From Chloroflexota bacterium (GTDB taxonomy: Bacteria; Chloroflexota; Anaerolineae; UBA7937; JACPPX01), in NCBI GenBank assembly GCA_016196905.1, contig JACPWV010000125.1:1-11119 (forward strand): a stretch of 11,119 nucleotides of DNA, read 5' to 3'. The notes beneath the pieces were generated by a model. The model did no database searches. It saw only the letters and a list, made by a program, of their open reading frames with translations, and was not told the DNA's origin. Positions within the stretch are counted from its first letter, which is position 1; each line of letters begins with the position of its first letter. The translations under genes were made by a program, and so were the position numbers. Below are positions 1 through 7,426 of this stretch, one piece after another.

Positions 1-16
1 CCCCTCCCCTCACATG

Positions 17-44
17 CAGAGGGGCGGTGCACCCGCCCCTGCTG
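17..44 (-). terminator. GC-rich hairpin downstream of the DUF59 gene
   Basis: An 8-bp perfect stem (AGGGGCGG at 20-27 with CCGCCCCT at 33-40) closes a 5-nt loop and is extended by CAG/CTG with one bulged G at 41. It starts 26 nt beyond the stop codon of the minus-strand DUF59 gene, where a transcription terminator is expected. No clear T-tract follows on either strand, so it may be a Rho-assisted or weak terminator, or a 3'-end-stabilising hairpin, rather than a classical intrinsic terminator. Confidence 0.4.
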
Positions 45-69
45 GTCCCTGTCTATCGCTAGGATGCGC

Positions 70-369
70 CTAGGTGAGGCCCAGTTCCAGCTTGGCGTCC
101 TCGGTCATCATGCTGGGGTTCCAGGGCGGATCATAAACAATATTCACCTCGACCTCTTGGGCGCCGGTGGCGGCCTTGATCTTCTCCGCAGTGCTCATTT
201 GCATATAGGGGCCCACCGGGCAGCCCACTGCGGTCAGGGTCATATCGACACGGACTGTGTCTCCCTCAACCTGGACGTTGTAGACCAGGCCCAGATCGAC
301 CACGTTCACCGGGATCTCCGGGTCGTAAACTTCCTTCAAAGTTTCCCAGACTTTAGCTTCCTCGACCAT
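70..369 (-). CDS. MIP18/DUF59 family metal-sulfur cluster assembly factor
   Basis: A 99-residue single-domain cytosolic protein of the DUF59 (MIP18, SufT/PaaD-like) family, whose members help mature or deliver Fe-S clusters to target proteins. The family signatures are visible in order: DPEIPVNVVDLGLVY at residues 16-30, MTLTAVGCPVGPYM at 43-56 with the conserved Cys50, and the C-terminal block DPPWNPSMM at 80-88 followed by a family-like LGL ending. The length fits a stand-alone DUF59 protein; there is no Mrp/ApbC ATPase fused to it. The ATG at 367-369 is supported by a GAGGG Shine-Dalgarno 7 nt upstream and by a good promoter about 40 nt upstream. It lies after the der operon on the same strand but has its own promoter and is separated by a hairpin. 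No suf or isc gene is next to it, so its client proteins cannot be read from context. Confidence 0.93.
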   Translation of the reverse strand: MVEEAKVWETLKEVYDPEIPVNVVDLGLVYNVQVEGDTVRVDMTLTAVGCPVGPYMQMSTAEKIKAATGAQEVEVNIVYDPPWNPSMMTEDAKLELGLT

Positions 370-406
370 TTATTAACCCTCGCTATTTTTGAAGATTCCC
401 ATAATA

Positions 407-435
407 AGAATAGCATGGCGATGGGTTAAAGTCAA
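407..435 (-). promoter_or_regulatory. Sigma-70-type promoter of the DUF59 gene
   Basis: On the minus strand a -35 TTGACT (430-435) and a -10 TATTCT (407-412) are separated by exactly 17 nt (413-429). The expected start site is near 400, giving a leader of about 30 nt that contains the GAGGG ribosome binding site. Spacing and both hexamers are close to the housekeeping consensus. Confidence 0.75.
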
Positions 436-468
436 GACTTCCCTCCTGTTCTAAGGTGTTGAGGAGTG

Positions 469-483
469 TAGTTGTTATAACTA
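469..483. promoter_or_regulatory. 15-bp dyad upstream of the DUF59 promoter
   Basis: The dyad TAGTT-GTTAT-AACTA is centred about 40 bp upstream of the -35 box of the DUF59 gene, in the only AT-rich stretch of this spacer. Its position would suit an activator site. The arms are only 5 bp, so it could be chance. Confidence 0.25.
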
Positions 484-517
484 TGCGAATTGATGTGCCT
501 TTTCGCGATAGGATCGA

Positions 518-554
518 GTCGAGAAGTGGCCCTAACAAAAAGGCCTTCCTCGAC
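518..554 (-). terminator. Hairpin after der (probable operon terminator)
   Basis: GTCGAG at 518-523 pairs with CTCGAC at 549-554. Inside it, AA/TT and GGCC (528-531) with GGCC (542-545) pair, with small bulges, around a 10-nt loop that is T-rich on the minus strand. It begins 7 nt past the stop codon of der, the last gene of the argF-der operon. The T-run sits in the loop rather than after the stem, so termination strength is uncertain. Confidence 0.45.
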
Positions 555-561
555 CAGGCTG

Positions 562-1923
562 TTACGAGGCCAGGCGCCGGGAGGTTTTGCGGTCCCGGCG
601 GTACACGAGGCGCAAGGGCGTGCCGGGGAAACCAAAGGCCTGGCGCAACGCGTTCTCCAAATAGCGCTGGTAAGAGAAGTGGATCGTCTGCGGATCGCTC
701 ACGCTGAAGGCAAAGGTCGGCGGGTCAATCCCGGTCTGGGCCACAGCGTAGAAACGCAGCGGTCGGCCGGCAGCCGAGGGCGGGGCGTGTTGAGCCACGA
801 CATCCCGCAACCACTGGTTGAGCTGATCGGCAGGCACCTGTCTCCGGCGCTCCTTTTGCACCTTCAAAGCCACATCCAAGAGCTCACCGGTGCCCTGACC
901 CTTGAGGGCGGAGACGAAGGAGAGGGGGGCATAAGGAGCGAAACGGAATAGACGGCCGATCTTGGCCTCATATTCCGCACGAGCCTGGGCGCGCATGGGG
1001 TGGGGAACCAAATCCCACTTGTTCACCACCAGAACCAGACCGCGCCCCTCATCCACTACGTAGCCACCGATGTGGGCGTCCTGGGCGGCCGTTCCTTCCG
1101 CCGCGTCCAAGAGGAGCAGGACCACATCGGAACGCTGAATCGCCCGCAGCGCGCGCAGCACACTGTAGTGCTCCACCGCGCTCCCCATCCGACCCCGCCG
1201 CCGGATCCCTGCCGTGTCGATGAGGATCACCCGCTCCTTTCGCCAAGTGAGGGGGGTATCCAGGGCATCGCGAGTGGTCCCCGGCACCTTGCTGACGATG
1301 GCCCGCTCCTGCCCCAGGATGGTGTTGAGCAGAGAGGACTTGCCCACGTTGGGGCGGCCCACGATGGCCACCCGGGGCGCCTCCCCCGATCCCGGCTCGG
1401 TCGGGGTCAATGCCTCCATCTTGGGCAGGGCGGCGACCAAGGCGTCCAGCAGGTCTCCCGTGCCCGTGCCATGCAGCGCGGAGATGGGATGAGGAGTCCC
1501 TACACCCAAGCGATAGAACTCGGCCGCGGCTGGGCGGCGCCCTTTTCCCTCGATCTTGTTGGCGGCTAACAAGACCGGCTTAGCGGTTCGCCGCAGCCGG
1601 TCCGCGATCTCCTCATCGGCGCCCACCAGCCCCTGGCTCGCATCGACCACAAAAAGAATGGCCTCCGCCTCGGCCAGGGCCGTCGCCACCTGCCGTCCCA
1701 CCTCGACCAGCAGTTCTTCCTCCGCCCACGGCACCAGGCCACCCGTATCCACCAGGGTGAACTCCACCCCGTCCCAGACCGCATCGGCATAGAGGCGATC
1801 GCGGGTGGTGCCCGGCTCCTCCCCCACGATGGCCTGGCGTTTCCCGATCAGGCGATTAAAAAGGGTCGACTTTCCCACCTGGGGTCGGCCCACGATAGCC
1901 ACTAAAGGTACACTGCCTCTCAT
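562..1923 (-). CDS. der: Ribosome-assembly GTPase Der (EngA)
   Basis: A 453-residue tandem-GTPase protein that helps assemble the 50S ribosomal subunit. GTPase domain 1 shows G1 GRPQVGKS (12-19), G2 GTTRD (38-42), G3 DTGG (59-62), G4 NKIE (122-125) and G5 SAL (148-150). Domain 2 shows GRPNVGKS (189-196), GTTRD (215-219), DTAG (236-239), NKWD (301-304) and SAL (338-340). A KH-like domain fills about 355-440, including FYAVAQTG and HFSYQRYLENALRQAFGF. Length and order are normal for the family. Its ATG overlaps the cdaR stop codon by four bases (ATGA), so translation is probably coupled. Two oddities lie in domain 1 only: Gln15 where the family has a K+-coordinating Asn, and Glu instead of Asp in G4. 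The G4 change is known in other Der proteins. It is the last gene of the argF operon. Confidence 0.98.
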   Translation of the reverse strand: MRGSVPLVAIVGRPQVGKSTLFNRLIGKRQAIVGEEPGTTRDRLYADAVWDGVEFTLVDTGGLVPWAEEELLVEVGRQVATALAEAEAILFVVDASQGLVGADEEIADRLRRTAKPVLLAANKIEGKGRRPAAAEFYRLGVGTPHPISALHGTGTGDLLDALVAALPKMEALTPTEPGSGEAPRVAIVGRPNVGKSSLLNTILGQERAIVSKVPGTTRDALDTPLTWRKERVILIDTAGIRRRGRMGSAVEHYSVLRALRAIQRSDVVLLLLDAAEGTAAQDAHIGGYVVDEGRGLVLVVNKWDLVPHPMRAQARAEYEAKIGRLFRFAPYAPLSFVSALKGQGTGELLDVALKVQKERRRQVPADQLNQWLRDVVAQHAPPSAAGRPLRFYAVAQTGIDPPTFAFSVSDPQTIHFSYQRYLENALRQAFGFPGTPLRLVYRRDRKTSRRLAS

Positions 1924-3137
1924 AAGGACCCCGAAGTGATCACCACCTCCACCTGAGAGGGCACCACGCTTTGCACCTCTAGAGAGGGCGGCTTCACCAC
2001 ACGGGTGGCGAGCCGGTGGGTGCCCGGGCGCAAGCCGCTGAGATCGACCACCACCTGCACATCCTCGGGGCGCAGTCCCAACAGATCAGGTAAAGGCCCC
2101 TTGAGGATCACCTCCACATTGCGCGGGGAGACCGAGGCTCGCAGACCCTCGCCCAGGCCTTCGAGGACGATAGGCAATTGGAGAGTCTGACCGCCCTCGA
2201 TGGCGGAGACCTCTATGCGCACACGCACCGCCTCCGCATCCAGCAAGGATAGGTTGGCGGGCAGGACCAGGCCAACTTGGCGGATCAAAGTGCGAGCAGC
2301 TCCTTCCACATCGACCGGCTGGGTATCCAGGAAACCTTGTAGTTCTTTTACTGACTCTGGATCGCCAAATACGGTGACCGTATCCGGGGTAGCCCGGATA
2401 TCGCTGATCCAATAGCCGGGTGCCACCCGCCCCTGGGTGACCACGCGCACCGAGAGCTCCTTGAAGCCCACTGCCGCTTCGATGGGCAGCACCACCCGCA
2501 CCCGCGCGGGCTCAACTTCCAGCCCCTCCAGGGGTCGGCCGGACTGATCCCGCGGGATGATCTCGAACTCTCCCTCCAGGGTGGATCGTTGATCCTGGAC
2601 CACTAAGTCCACCGCAACTTTCGCCACGCGATCGATCAGGTTCTGGGGACCCACCAGCAGCACCTCCGTCGGCAGGATGGTGGGCGAGCCGATGGTGTAG
2701 CCGGGCGGCGGCTCTCCCAGGAGGTTGACCTCCACCGGCAGGGTCCGCTCCCCGCGCCGATCGATGAAGACGGTGACCGTCGGCAAAGGTTGGCTCACCA
2801 CCCGCGGTGCCAACCCGTCTCCGGAGAAATTCAGCTGCACCGGCAGCGTGTACTGACCTGGCCCGCGGCCAGCCGCATCCACGAAGGCCAGCACCTCGTT
2901 GGAATCCAGCTGCCCCAAAACACTCTGGGGGGCCCGCAAAGTCACCGTGAACTGCTGATCCAAGGGGCCGGCCGCTTCCAGCTGAGGATCCAGCCCGCGC
3001 ACCTCCAGGGGGGAAACGATGGTCAGGGTGCGGTTGCTAAAGGGATCCTCCTGCAGCCGGGCCACCACCCACACCGTAACGCCCAGGGCCAGGGCCATGG
3101 CCGCAGAGCTTCGATCGATGACCAGGAAGCGTCGCAT
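1920..3137 (-). CDS. cdaR: YbbR-domain regulator of diadenylate cyclase (CdaR)
   Basis: A 405-residue protein with one N-terminal membrane anchor (about residues 12-27) and a long extracytoplasmic region made of four YbbR-type beta repeats at roughly 35-126, 130-218, 225-309 and 318-401. Repeat landmarks include TLPVQLNFSGD, TLPVEVNLLGEPPPGY and ELSVRVVTQGRVAPGYWI, followed by a repeat starting at QLPIVLEGLGEG. In Firmicutes the equivalent protein binds CdaA and modulates its c-di-AMP output. The gene starts 1 nt after the cdaA stop codon and overlaps der by 4 nt, so the three genes are almost certainly translated from one message. The pairing with cdaA is what makes the specific name likely, because YbbR repeats alone are not diagnostic. 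No catalytic residues are expected or seen. Confidence 0.92.
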   Translation of the reverse strand: MRRFLVIDRSSAAMALALGVTVWVVARLQEDPFSNRTLTIVSPLEVRGLDPQLEAAGPLDQQFTVTLRAPQSVLGQLDSNEVLAFVDAAGRGPGQYTLPVQLNFSGDGLAPRVVSQPLPTVTVFIDRRGERTLPVEVNLLGEPPPGYTIGSPTILPTEVLLVGPQNLIDRVAKVAVDLVVQDQRSTLEGEFEIIPRDQSGRPLEGLEVEPARVRVVLPIEAAVGFKELSVRVVTQGRVAPGYWISDIRATPDTVTVFGDPESVKELQGFLDTQPVDVEGAARTLIRQVGLVLPANLSLLDAEAVRVRIEVSAIEGGQTLQLPIVLEGLGEGLRASVSPRNVEVILKGPLPDLLGLRPEDVQVVVDLSGLRPGTHRLATRVVKPPSLEVQSVVPSQVEVVITSGSL

Positions 3138-3138
3138 C

Positions 3139-3981
3139 TCAGGATCCCATTCGCCAGGGCCACCAGCGAGGGAAGGGAACCAACGGCTCTGGTTTATAAA
3201 AATTCTGCAAGAGCTTGCTTAGACGCGCGTCGTCCAAGTGGCGAATCATGCGCCCGTGGCGGGCCAGGGAGACGGTCCCCGTCTCCTCGGAGACTACGAT
3301 GGCCACCGCATCGGAGATCTCGGTGATGCCCACCGCCGCCCGATGGCGCAGCCCCAACCGCCGCTCCAGCCGGAAACTCTGGCTTAGGGGCAGGGCGCAG
3401 GCCGCGGCCAGAATGCGCTCCTCCCGCACGATAACCGCCCCATCGTGCAACGCGGTCTTGGGATGGAAGATGGTCAGCATGAGCTCGGTGGAGAGCTCTC
3501 CGTTGATCTCGACCCCCGAATCCACATACTGCTGCAAGCCGGTCTCGCGCTCCAAGACGATGATGGCTCCGTGGCGGCGCTCGGAGAGGATCCGAGCGGC
3601 ACGCGAGACGCTGCGGATGACCTTCAGCATGTCCGCGGCGGGGTTAGCCCGAACGATCACCAGGCCCCCTCGTCCCAGGCGCTCCAGGGCGCGGCGCAGC
3701 TCTGGCTGGAAGATGACCGGAATGGCCACCAAGAGGGCGGGCAGCAAAGTGCGGATCAGCCAGTTGAAGGCGGTGAAAGCGAAGAGGTTGCTGGCCAGAA
3801 CCAACAGAAAGACCGTCCCCACTCCCAAAAAAAGAATGCCCCGCAGGAGCTGCAGGGCCGGGGTTCCCCGCACCAGACGCAGAAGCCCGTAGAAGATGAG
3901 CGAAACCAGCAGGATATCGAAAAGGCTGCGCAAATCCCTTTGTAAGATGATCTGCGAGAGCATCCACGCAATGTCGCCCAC
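3139..3981 (-). CDS. cdaA: Membrane diadenylate cyclase CdaA (c-di-AMP synthase)
   Basis: A 280-residue CdaA-type (DisA_N, TIGR00159) enzyme that condenses two ATP into cyclic di-AMP. Three hydrophobic segments lie at about 22-38, 45-66 and 77-92. A linker follows, then the cytosolic DAC domain with the catalytic motifs DGA (180-182, in LHDGAVIV) and RHR (212-214, in GLRHRAAVGITE). Both motifs are intact, so activity is expected. The start is GTG at 3979-3981. It is preferred over the ATG seven codons in because an AGGAG Shine-Dalgarno sits 6 nt before it and the N-terminus matches the family. The gene begins 18 nt after the TPR gene and is followed by cdaR after 1 nt. The short C-terminal tail after about residue 262 is Trp/Pro-rich (RWWPW) and unassigned. 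No c-di-AMP phosphodiesterase is in the window. Confidence 0.97.
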   Translation of the reverse strand: MGDIAWMLSQIILQRDLRSLFDILLVSLIFYGLLRLVRGTPALQLLRGILFLGVGTVFLLVLASNLFAFTAFNWLIRTLLPALLVAIPVIFQPELRRALERLGRGGLVIVRANPAADMLKVIRSVSRAARILSERRHGAIIVLERETGLQQYVDSGVEINGELSTELMLTIFHPKTALHDGAVIVREERILAAACALPLSQSFRLERRLGLRHRAAVGITEISDAVAIVVSEETGTVSLARHGRMIRHLDDARLSKLLQNFYKPEPLVPFPRWWPWRMGS

Positions 3982-3987
3982 CCGCCT

Positions 3988-3992
3988 CTCCT
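3988..3992 (-). promoter_or_regulatory. Ribosome binding site that fixes the GTG start of cdaA
   Basis: AGGAG on the minus strand lies 6 nt upstream of the GTG at 3979-3981, inside the 18-nt gap after the TPR stop codon. No comparable site precedes the next in-frame ATG (3961-3963), so it decides the start. Confidence 0.75.
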
Positions 3993-3999
3993 CAGTTCC

Positions 4000-6135
4000 T
4001 CAGCCCCCCAGTTGTTTCAACAGCTTGCGATACTGATCCACGTTGTGGGGACGAAGGCCGATGATCCGACGGATGGTGGCGATGGCCTCCTGTTGCCGCC
4101 CAGCCACCAATTGCATCTCGCCCAGGGCATCCAGAGTTTGGCTTCCCTCCTCCTTGCGGTTGGCCTCCAAGTAGGCTTCCGCCAGGGCGGCCCGCAAAGG
4201 GATATCCTGGGGCTGGGCCGCCACCGCCCCTTCCAGCCAACTCAGGGCGCGCTCTGCTTCGCCTCGCTCGCGATAGACACCCAATAACTCCTCCCACTCG
4301 CGGCGGGCCTCCTCCGCCCATTCCAGGCGGGTATATAAGTCGATTAGCGTCTGGCGCGGCCCCTCCGCGCTCGAGTCGAGGGCCTTCAAATCGCGATAGA
4401 CCCTGACCGCCTCCTCCCATTGACCTAGCTCGCGATATAGCTCGCCCAGCTTTGCCAGGTACCGACTGCTCCAGGGTTCGCTGGAGGCACGGCTTACCCC
4501 CCAGCGTGCTAGATCCAGGGCCTCCTCACCCCAGCCTCGCTGGCGATAGGCGTCCGTCAGGATCAACCCTACCGGCAGGACGACCCCCTCGCCCTCCCGG
4601 GAAACGATGAATTCCAAAAGCGCTCTAGCTGTGGATGCCTCCCAGCCCGCCAGGGCGGCTGCGCGCCGGTAGGCGCCCAAGGCCCTTAGCCCGTCGCCCC
4701 GGGTGACGAAGGTGTTGGCCACCACCACTAATTTCTCCATGGCCTGCTCGACTCTTCCCTGACGCGCTAGCGTCTCCGCCAAGGCCAAATGGAGCGGCAG
4801 GCAATCCGGGGCGCGCTCGATGGCTCGGTAAATCTCCTCCAAAGCGGTGAAGGTTCGCTCCCCCACCGAGGCCTGCCAGGCCAAGTCGAGGGAGCTCAAT
4901 AACTCTTCCCCATCCGATCGGGCGATGAACTCGGCCAGGGCGAAGTTGAGTTCGCCGTCCGCCAGCGCCTGGAGGCTCTGGCGGACGGCCACCACTCGCT
5001 GCCACCAATCTGCGCGTCCCAAAAAGTGCGCCAAAAGGGGCACCAAGCGCGATCTCTCCTCGGGGTGGGACACCGCCGGCACGTCATCGTAGGCCCGTTG
5101 CAGAGCCTGGGAACTCTCGGGGGGCACGCTGGCGAGGTCGGCGTCCCGCAGGGCCTGCCAGAACTGTGCCAGGGCCTCCTCCTCCTTTCCCGCCTTCTGG
5201 AAGCATTCTCCTAGGCCGAACCTGGCCGCCACGCGGTACTCGAGGGAGCTCAACCCTTCCAGGTGAACTTGGCCCTCCGCACAGCGTCCGGCGAGGGCCT
5301 CCAGGACCACCAGATTGAAGCGGGCTTCCTCCCCGCCTAGGCCTTCCTCTACAGCTTTCTGGTAGGCGCGGATGGCCTCTGAGGTTCTCCCCGCGGAATG
5401 GAAGCGGATTGCCGAGGCCAAGGCGGTGAGCCCCGATCCCTCCCCAGCCGCAGAGGATCGGGTGAGCCGCTCTGCCAGCTCTCCCGTGCGTTGCTTCAAT
5501 TGCTGCCACCAGTCCTTGGGTTCCGGCGTCCTCAGCGGCTCACCTTCTGGAGAGATCGTCTCGGCTAGGCGAACCAGGGCCCGTCGCGAGAGCGCTTCGC
5601 TGGAGTAATCCGCACTCAGGTCAGCGGGGGGCGCCGCGATGGGGGTCGGCTCCGGCCTGACCTCGCTGATCTCGAACGGCGTGGCTTCAACGTCTAGCTC
5701 GGCGGGTAGAATCTTCAGTCCTGACTCGGGTGTGCGCTCCACTTTGAGCTGCTCCGGGTCCAAGAGGGCCGCTTGTCGCCAGGCGGCCTCGGCCTCCTCC
5801 GCCGAACCCTCCTTCTCCAAGTAGGTCGCCAACTCAACCCAAACCTTGGCAGCTTCGCTGGGGTGCCCCAGCTCCCGATAGATCTCGGCCACTCGCCGGC
5901 GGGTGGGGATGTCTTCAGGGCGCAACCGGACGACCGCGCGATAGGCCGCCAGCGCCTCCGAGAGCTGGCCCACCTGTAAATAGGCCAGCCCCAAGCTCCC
6001 CTGGGCCACCGGGTCATCCGGAAACTCACTGATCGCCCGGCGATACTCCTGGATGGCTTTGAGCCAGTCGCCCTCCCAGGCATAGCTGTGCCCTCTTTTC
6101 ATCGCCTCTTCAAAGACGCCTCGATCGCCGGCCAT
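4000..6135 (-). CDS. Large TPR-repeat protein of unknown function in the c-di-AMP operon
   Basis: A 711-residue, probably soluble protein without signal peptide or membrane segment. An N-terminal TPR block (about 7-127) contains clear units, such as GDWLKAIQEYRRAISEFPDDP and GQLSEALAAYRAVVRLRPED. A Pro/Glu-rich, probably disordered linker follows (about 128-205). A middle helical TPR-like region (236-330) and a long C-terminal TPR array (about 425-711) complete it, the latter with units like GQWEEAVRVYRDLKALDSS and GRQQEAIATIRRIIGLRPHN. No enzymatic motif is seen, so it is best viewed as a protein-protein scaffold. ATG at 6133-6135 is preceded by an AGAGGGA site lying in the 12-nt gap after argF. 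An alternative ATG is at codon 12. Position directly before cdaA and cdaR suggests, by inference only, a link to c-di-AMP control or cell-envelope assembly. Confidence 0.88.
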   Translation of the reverse strand: MAGDRGVFEEAMKRGHSYAWEGDWLKAIQEYRRAISEFPDDPVAQGSLGLAYLQVGQLSEALAAYRAVVRLRPEDIPTRRRVAEIYRELGHPSEAAKVWVELATYLEKEGSAEEAEAAWRQAALLDPEQLKVERTPESGLKILPAELDVEATPFEISEVRPEPTPIAAPPADLSADYSSEALSRRALVRLAETISPEGEPLRTPEPKDWWQQLKQRTGELAERLTRSSAAGEGSGLTALASAIRFHSAGRTSEAIRAYQKAVEEGLGGEEARFNLVVLEALAGRCAEGQVHLEGLSSLEYRVAARFGLGECFQKAGKEEEALAQFWQALRDADLASVPPESSQALQRAYDDVPAVSHPEERSRLVPLLAHFLGRADWWQRVVAVRQSLQALADGELNFALAEFIARSDGEELLSSLDLAWQASVGERTFTALEEIYRAIERAPDCLPLHLALAETLARQGRVEQAMEKLVVVANTFVTRGDGLRALGAYRRAAALAGWEASTARALLEFIVSREGEGVVLPVGLILTDAYRQRGWGEEALDLARWGVSRASSEPWSSRYLAKLGELYRELGQWEEAVRVYRDLKALDSSAEGPRQTLIDLYTRLEWAEEARREWEELLGVYRERGEAERALSWLEGAVAAQPQDIPLRAALAEAYLEANRKEEGSQTLDALGEMQLVAGRQQEAIATIRRIIGLRPHNVDQYRKLLKQLGG

Positions 6136-6147
6136 TCGTTCCCTCTT

Positions 6148-7083
6148 TTATGGAGTCATCGCTGAGGGAGCCAGCAGGCGGGCCAGGATAGCCTTTTGCA
6201 GGTGAAGGCGATTCTCAGCCTGGTCAAAGACGATGGAGTGCGGCCCCTCCAACACCTCGGCGGTGATCTCCTCCCCACGGTGGGCAGGCAGGCAGTGCAT
6301 CACCAAGGCCCCGTCACCTGCGGCGGACACCAGTTCGGTGTTGACCTGGTAGGGCGGGAAAACTTTCAAGCGCTGGGCCCGTTCACTTTCCTGCCCCATG
6401 CTGGCCCACACATCGGTATAGATCACATCGGCCCCACGCACCGCCTCCTCGGGGTCCCTCAGCACCTCCACGCGGCTGCCCGAGGCGCGGGCGTACTCCC
6501 GGGCCTGGGCCACCACCTCGCGCCTGGGCTCAAAGCCCGGTGGGCAGGCTAGGACGATGTTCATCCCCACTTTGCTGGTGGCGAAGAGCAGTGAGTGGGC
6601 CACGTTGTTGCCATCCCCTACATACGCCAGCTTGAGGCCCCGCAACGCCCCCCGCTTCTCGCGTAAGGTGAAAAGATCGCTGAGGGCCTGGCAGGGGTGA
6701 CACAGGTCAGAGAGGCCATTGATGACCGGCACCGTGGCGTGGCGGGCCAGCTCCTCCAGATAGCTGTGCTCGAAGACGCGGGCCATGATCCCATCCATGT
6801 AGCGACTCAACACGCGGGCCACGTCCGGCACACTCTCCCGCTGGCCTAGCTGGATCTCTTGGGGAGAAAGGTAGAGGGCCTGGCCGCCCAGGTGCTGCAT
6901 GCCCACCTCGAAGGAAACCCGGGTGCGCAGCGACGGCTTTTGAAAGATCATCCCCAAAATCTTGCCACGCAAAAGCGGCCGCTGGCGACCACCCCGCCAC
7001 TCCGATTTCAACTCAGCCGCTAATTGGAGTAACTGCTCTATCTCCTCAGGAGAGAGATGCGCAATACTCAGGAGGTGGTCCAT
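6148..7083 (-). CDS. argF: Ornithine carbamoyltransferase
   Basis: A 311-residue cytosolic enzyme converting ornithine and carbamoyl phosphate to citrulline in arginine biosynthesis. The carbamoyl-phosphate loop reads SLRTR (51-55, within [11 protein letters not shown]), with Leu in place of the common Thr. HPCQ is at 129-132 in [12 protein letters not shown]. The ornithine-site motif DVWASMG (224-230) and [11 protein letters not shown] (262-272) mark it as an OTCase rather than an aspartate or N-acetylornithine carbamoyltransferase. Length is typical. ATG at 7081-7083 has no clear Shine-Dalgarno, although the predicted leader is about 45 nt. It is the first gene of the run argF-TPR-cdaA-cdaR-der. 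No other arg gene is present. An anabolic role is likely, since no arginine deiminase or carbamate kinase gene accompanies it. Confidence 0.97.
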   Translation of the reverse strand: MDHLLSIAHLSPEEIEQLLQLAAELKSEWRGGRQRPLLRGKILGMIFQKPSLRTRVSFEVGMQHLGGQALYLSPQEIQLGQRESVPDVARVLSRYMDGIMARVFEHSYLEELARHATVPVINGLSDLCHPCQALSDLFTLREKRGALRGLKLAYVGDGNNVAHSLLFATSKVGMNIVLACPPGFEPRREVVAQAREYARASGSRVEVLRDPEEAVRGADVIYTDVWASMGQESERAQRLKVFPPYQVNTELVSAAGDGALVMHCLPAHRGEEITAEVLEGPHSIVFDQAENRLHLQKAILARLLAPSAMTP

Positions 7084-7125
7084 AGACGAGTCTATCTAGG
7101 GGACAACACTAACGCACGCAACACG

Positions 7126-7140
7126 ATGCTCATTGAGTAT
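7126..7140. promoter_or_regulatory. Imperfect 15-bp dyad over the argF start-site region
   Basis: ATGCTCA-T-TGAGTAT is a palindrome with one mismatched pair. It overlaps the argF -10 box and the expected start site, a position where a bound repressor would block transcription. An arginine-responsive regulator such as ArgR is an obvious candidate, but the sequence is not a good match to the usual ARG box. Confidence 0.35.
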
Positions 7141-7144
7141 ATCA
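7136..7144 (-). promoter_or_regulatory. Extended -10 promoter of the argF-der operon
   Basis: TGA-TATACT on the minus strand gives an extended -10 element (TGnTATACT; TATACT at 7136-7141, TG of the extension at 7143-7144). No good -35 is seen at 16-18 nt, which is typical of extended -10 promoters. Transcription would start near 7129, about 45 nt before argF. No other convincing promoter or terminator was found in the 12-nt, 18-nt and overlapping junctions downstream, so this may serve all five genes. Confidence 0.6.
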
Positions 7145-7315
7145 CAAAGCCTTCGCCAGGACGAGGCGCGGAGAGCTCGACTACCCCAGGAACTTCCTTA
7201 CGTTTTCCCTGCGGTGTAGGATGGGGTATGAGTAAAGCGCGCCTCTCCCCTACGGATCCTCCCGGGAGCGACCCCTTTGTCCACCACATCGAATGTTCCT
7301 GAAAGTTGAAAAGCG

Positions 7316-7385
7316 GGAGGTGCGCGACACTCGCTCTTTCGCCACGCTTCGACGCATGCGACAGGCGCGTCCGAAAGCAACCTCC
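7316..7385. other. Possible structured RNA element (nested stems)
   Basis: GGAGGT (7316-7321) can pair with ACCTCC (7380-7385), and inside it CTTTCG (7336-7341) with CGAAAG (7372-7377), with an asymmetric internal loop of 14 and 2 nt. The 70-nt span is tRNA-like in size, but there is no T-loop, anticodon arm or CCA. Without comparative data this is only a candidate fold. Confidence 0.2.
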
Positions 7386-7426
7386 ACTGACGCTCTCTCC
7401 TCTCATCAGCCCACCGGCTTCGTCGC

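Noticed and set aside
122..125. NKIE instead of NKxD in GTPase domain 1 of Der (residue numbers) as a loss of guanine specificity
   Set aside because: Glu at this position of domain 1 is found in other Der proteins, and the rest of the domain is intact.
3215..3945. Long plus-strand frames antisense to cdaA
   Set aside because: Low-complexity Arg/Ser- or Gln-rich translations typical of antisense frames in GC-rich DNA; cdaA on the minus strand is unambiguous.
7188..7198. Palindrome AGGAACTTCCT upstream of the argF promoter
   Set aside because: Five-base arms are expected about by chance in a spacer of this length.
7316..7385. tRNA-sized element closed by GGAGGT/ACCTCC
   Set aside because: Neither strand has a T-arm, anticodon arm or plausible cloverleaf, so no tRNA is called; kept only as a low-confidence fold.
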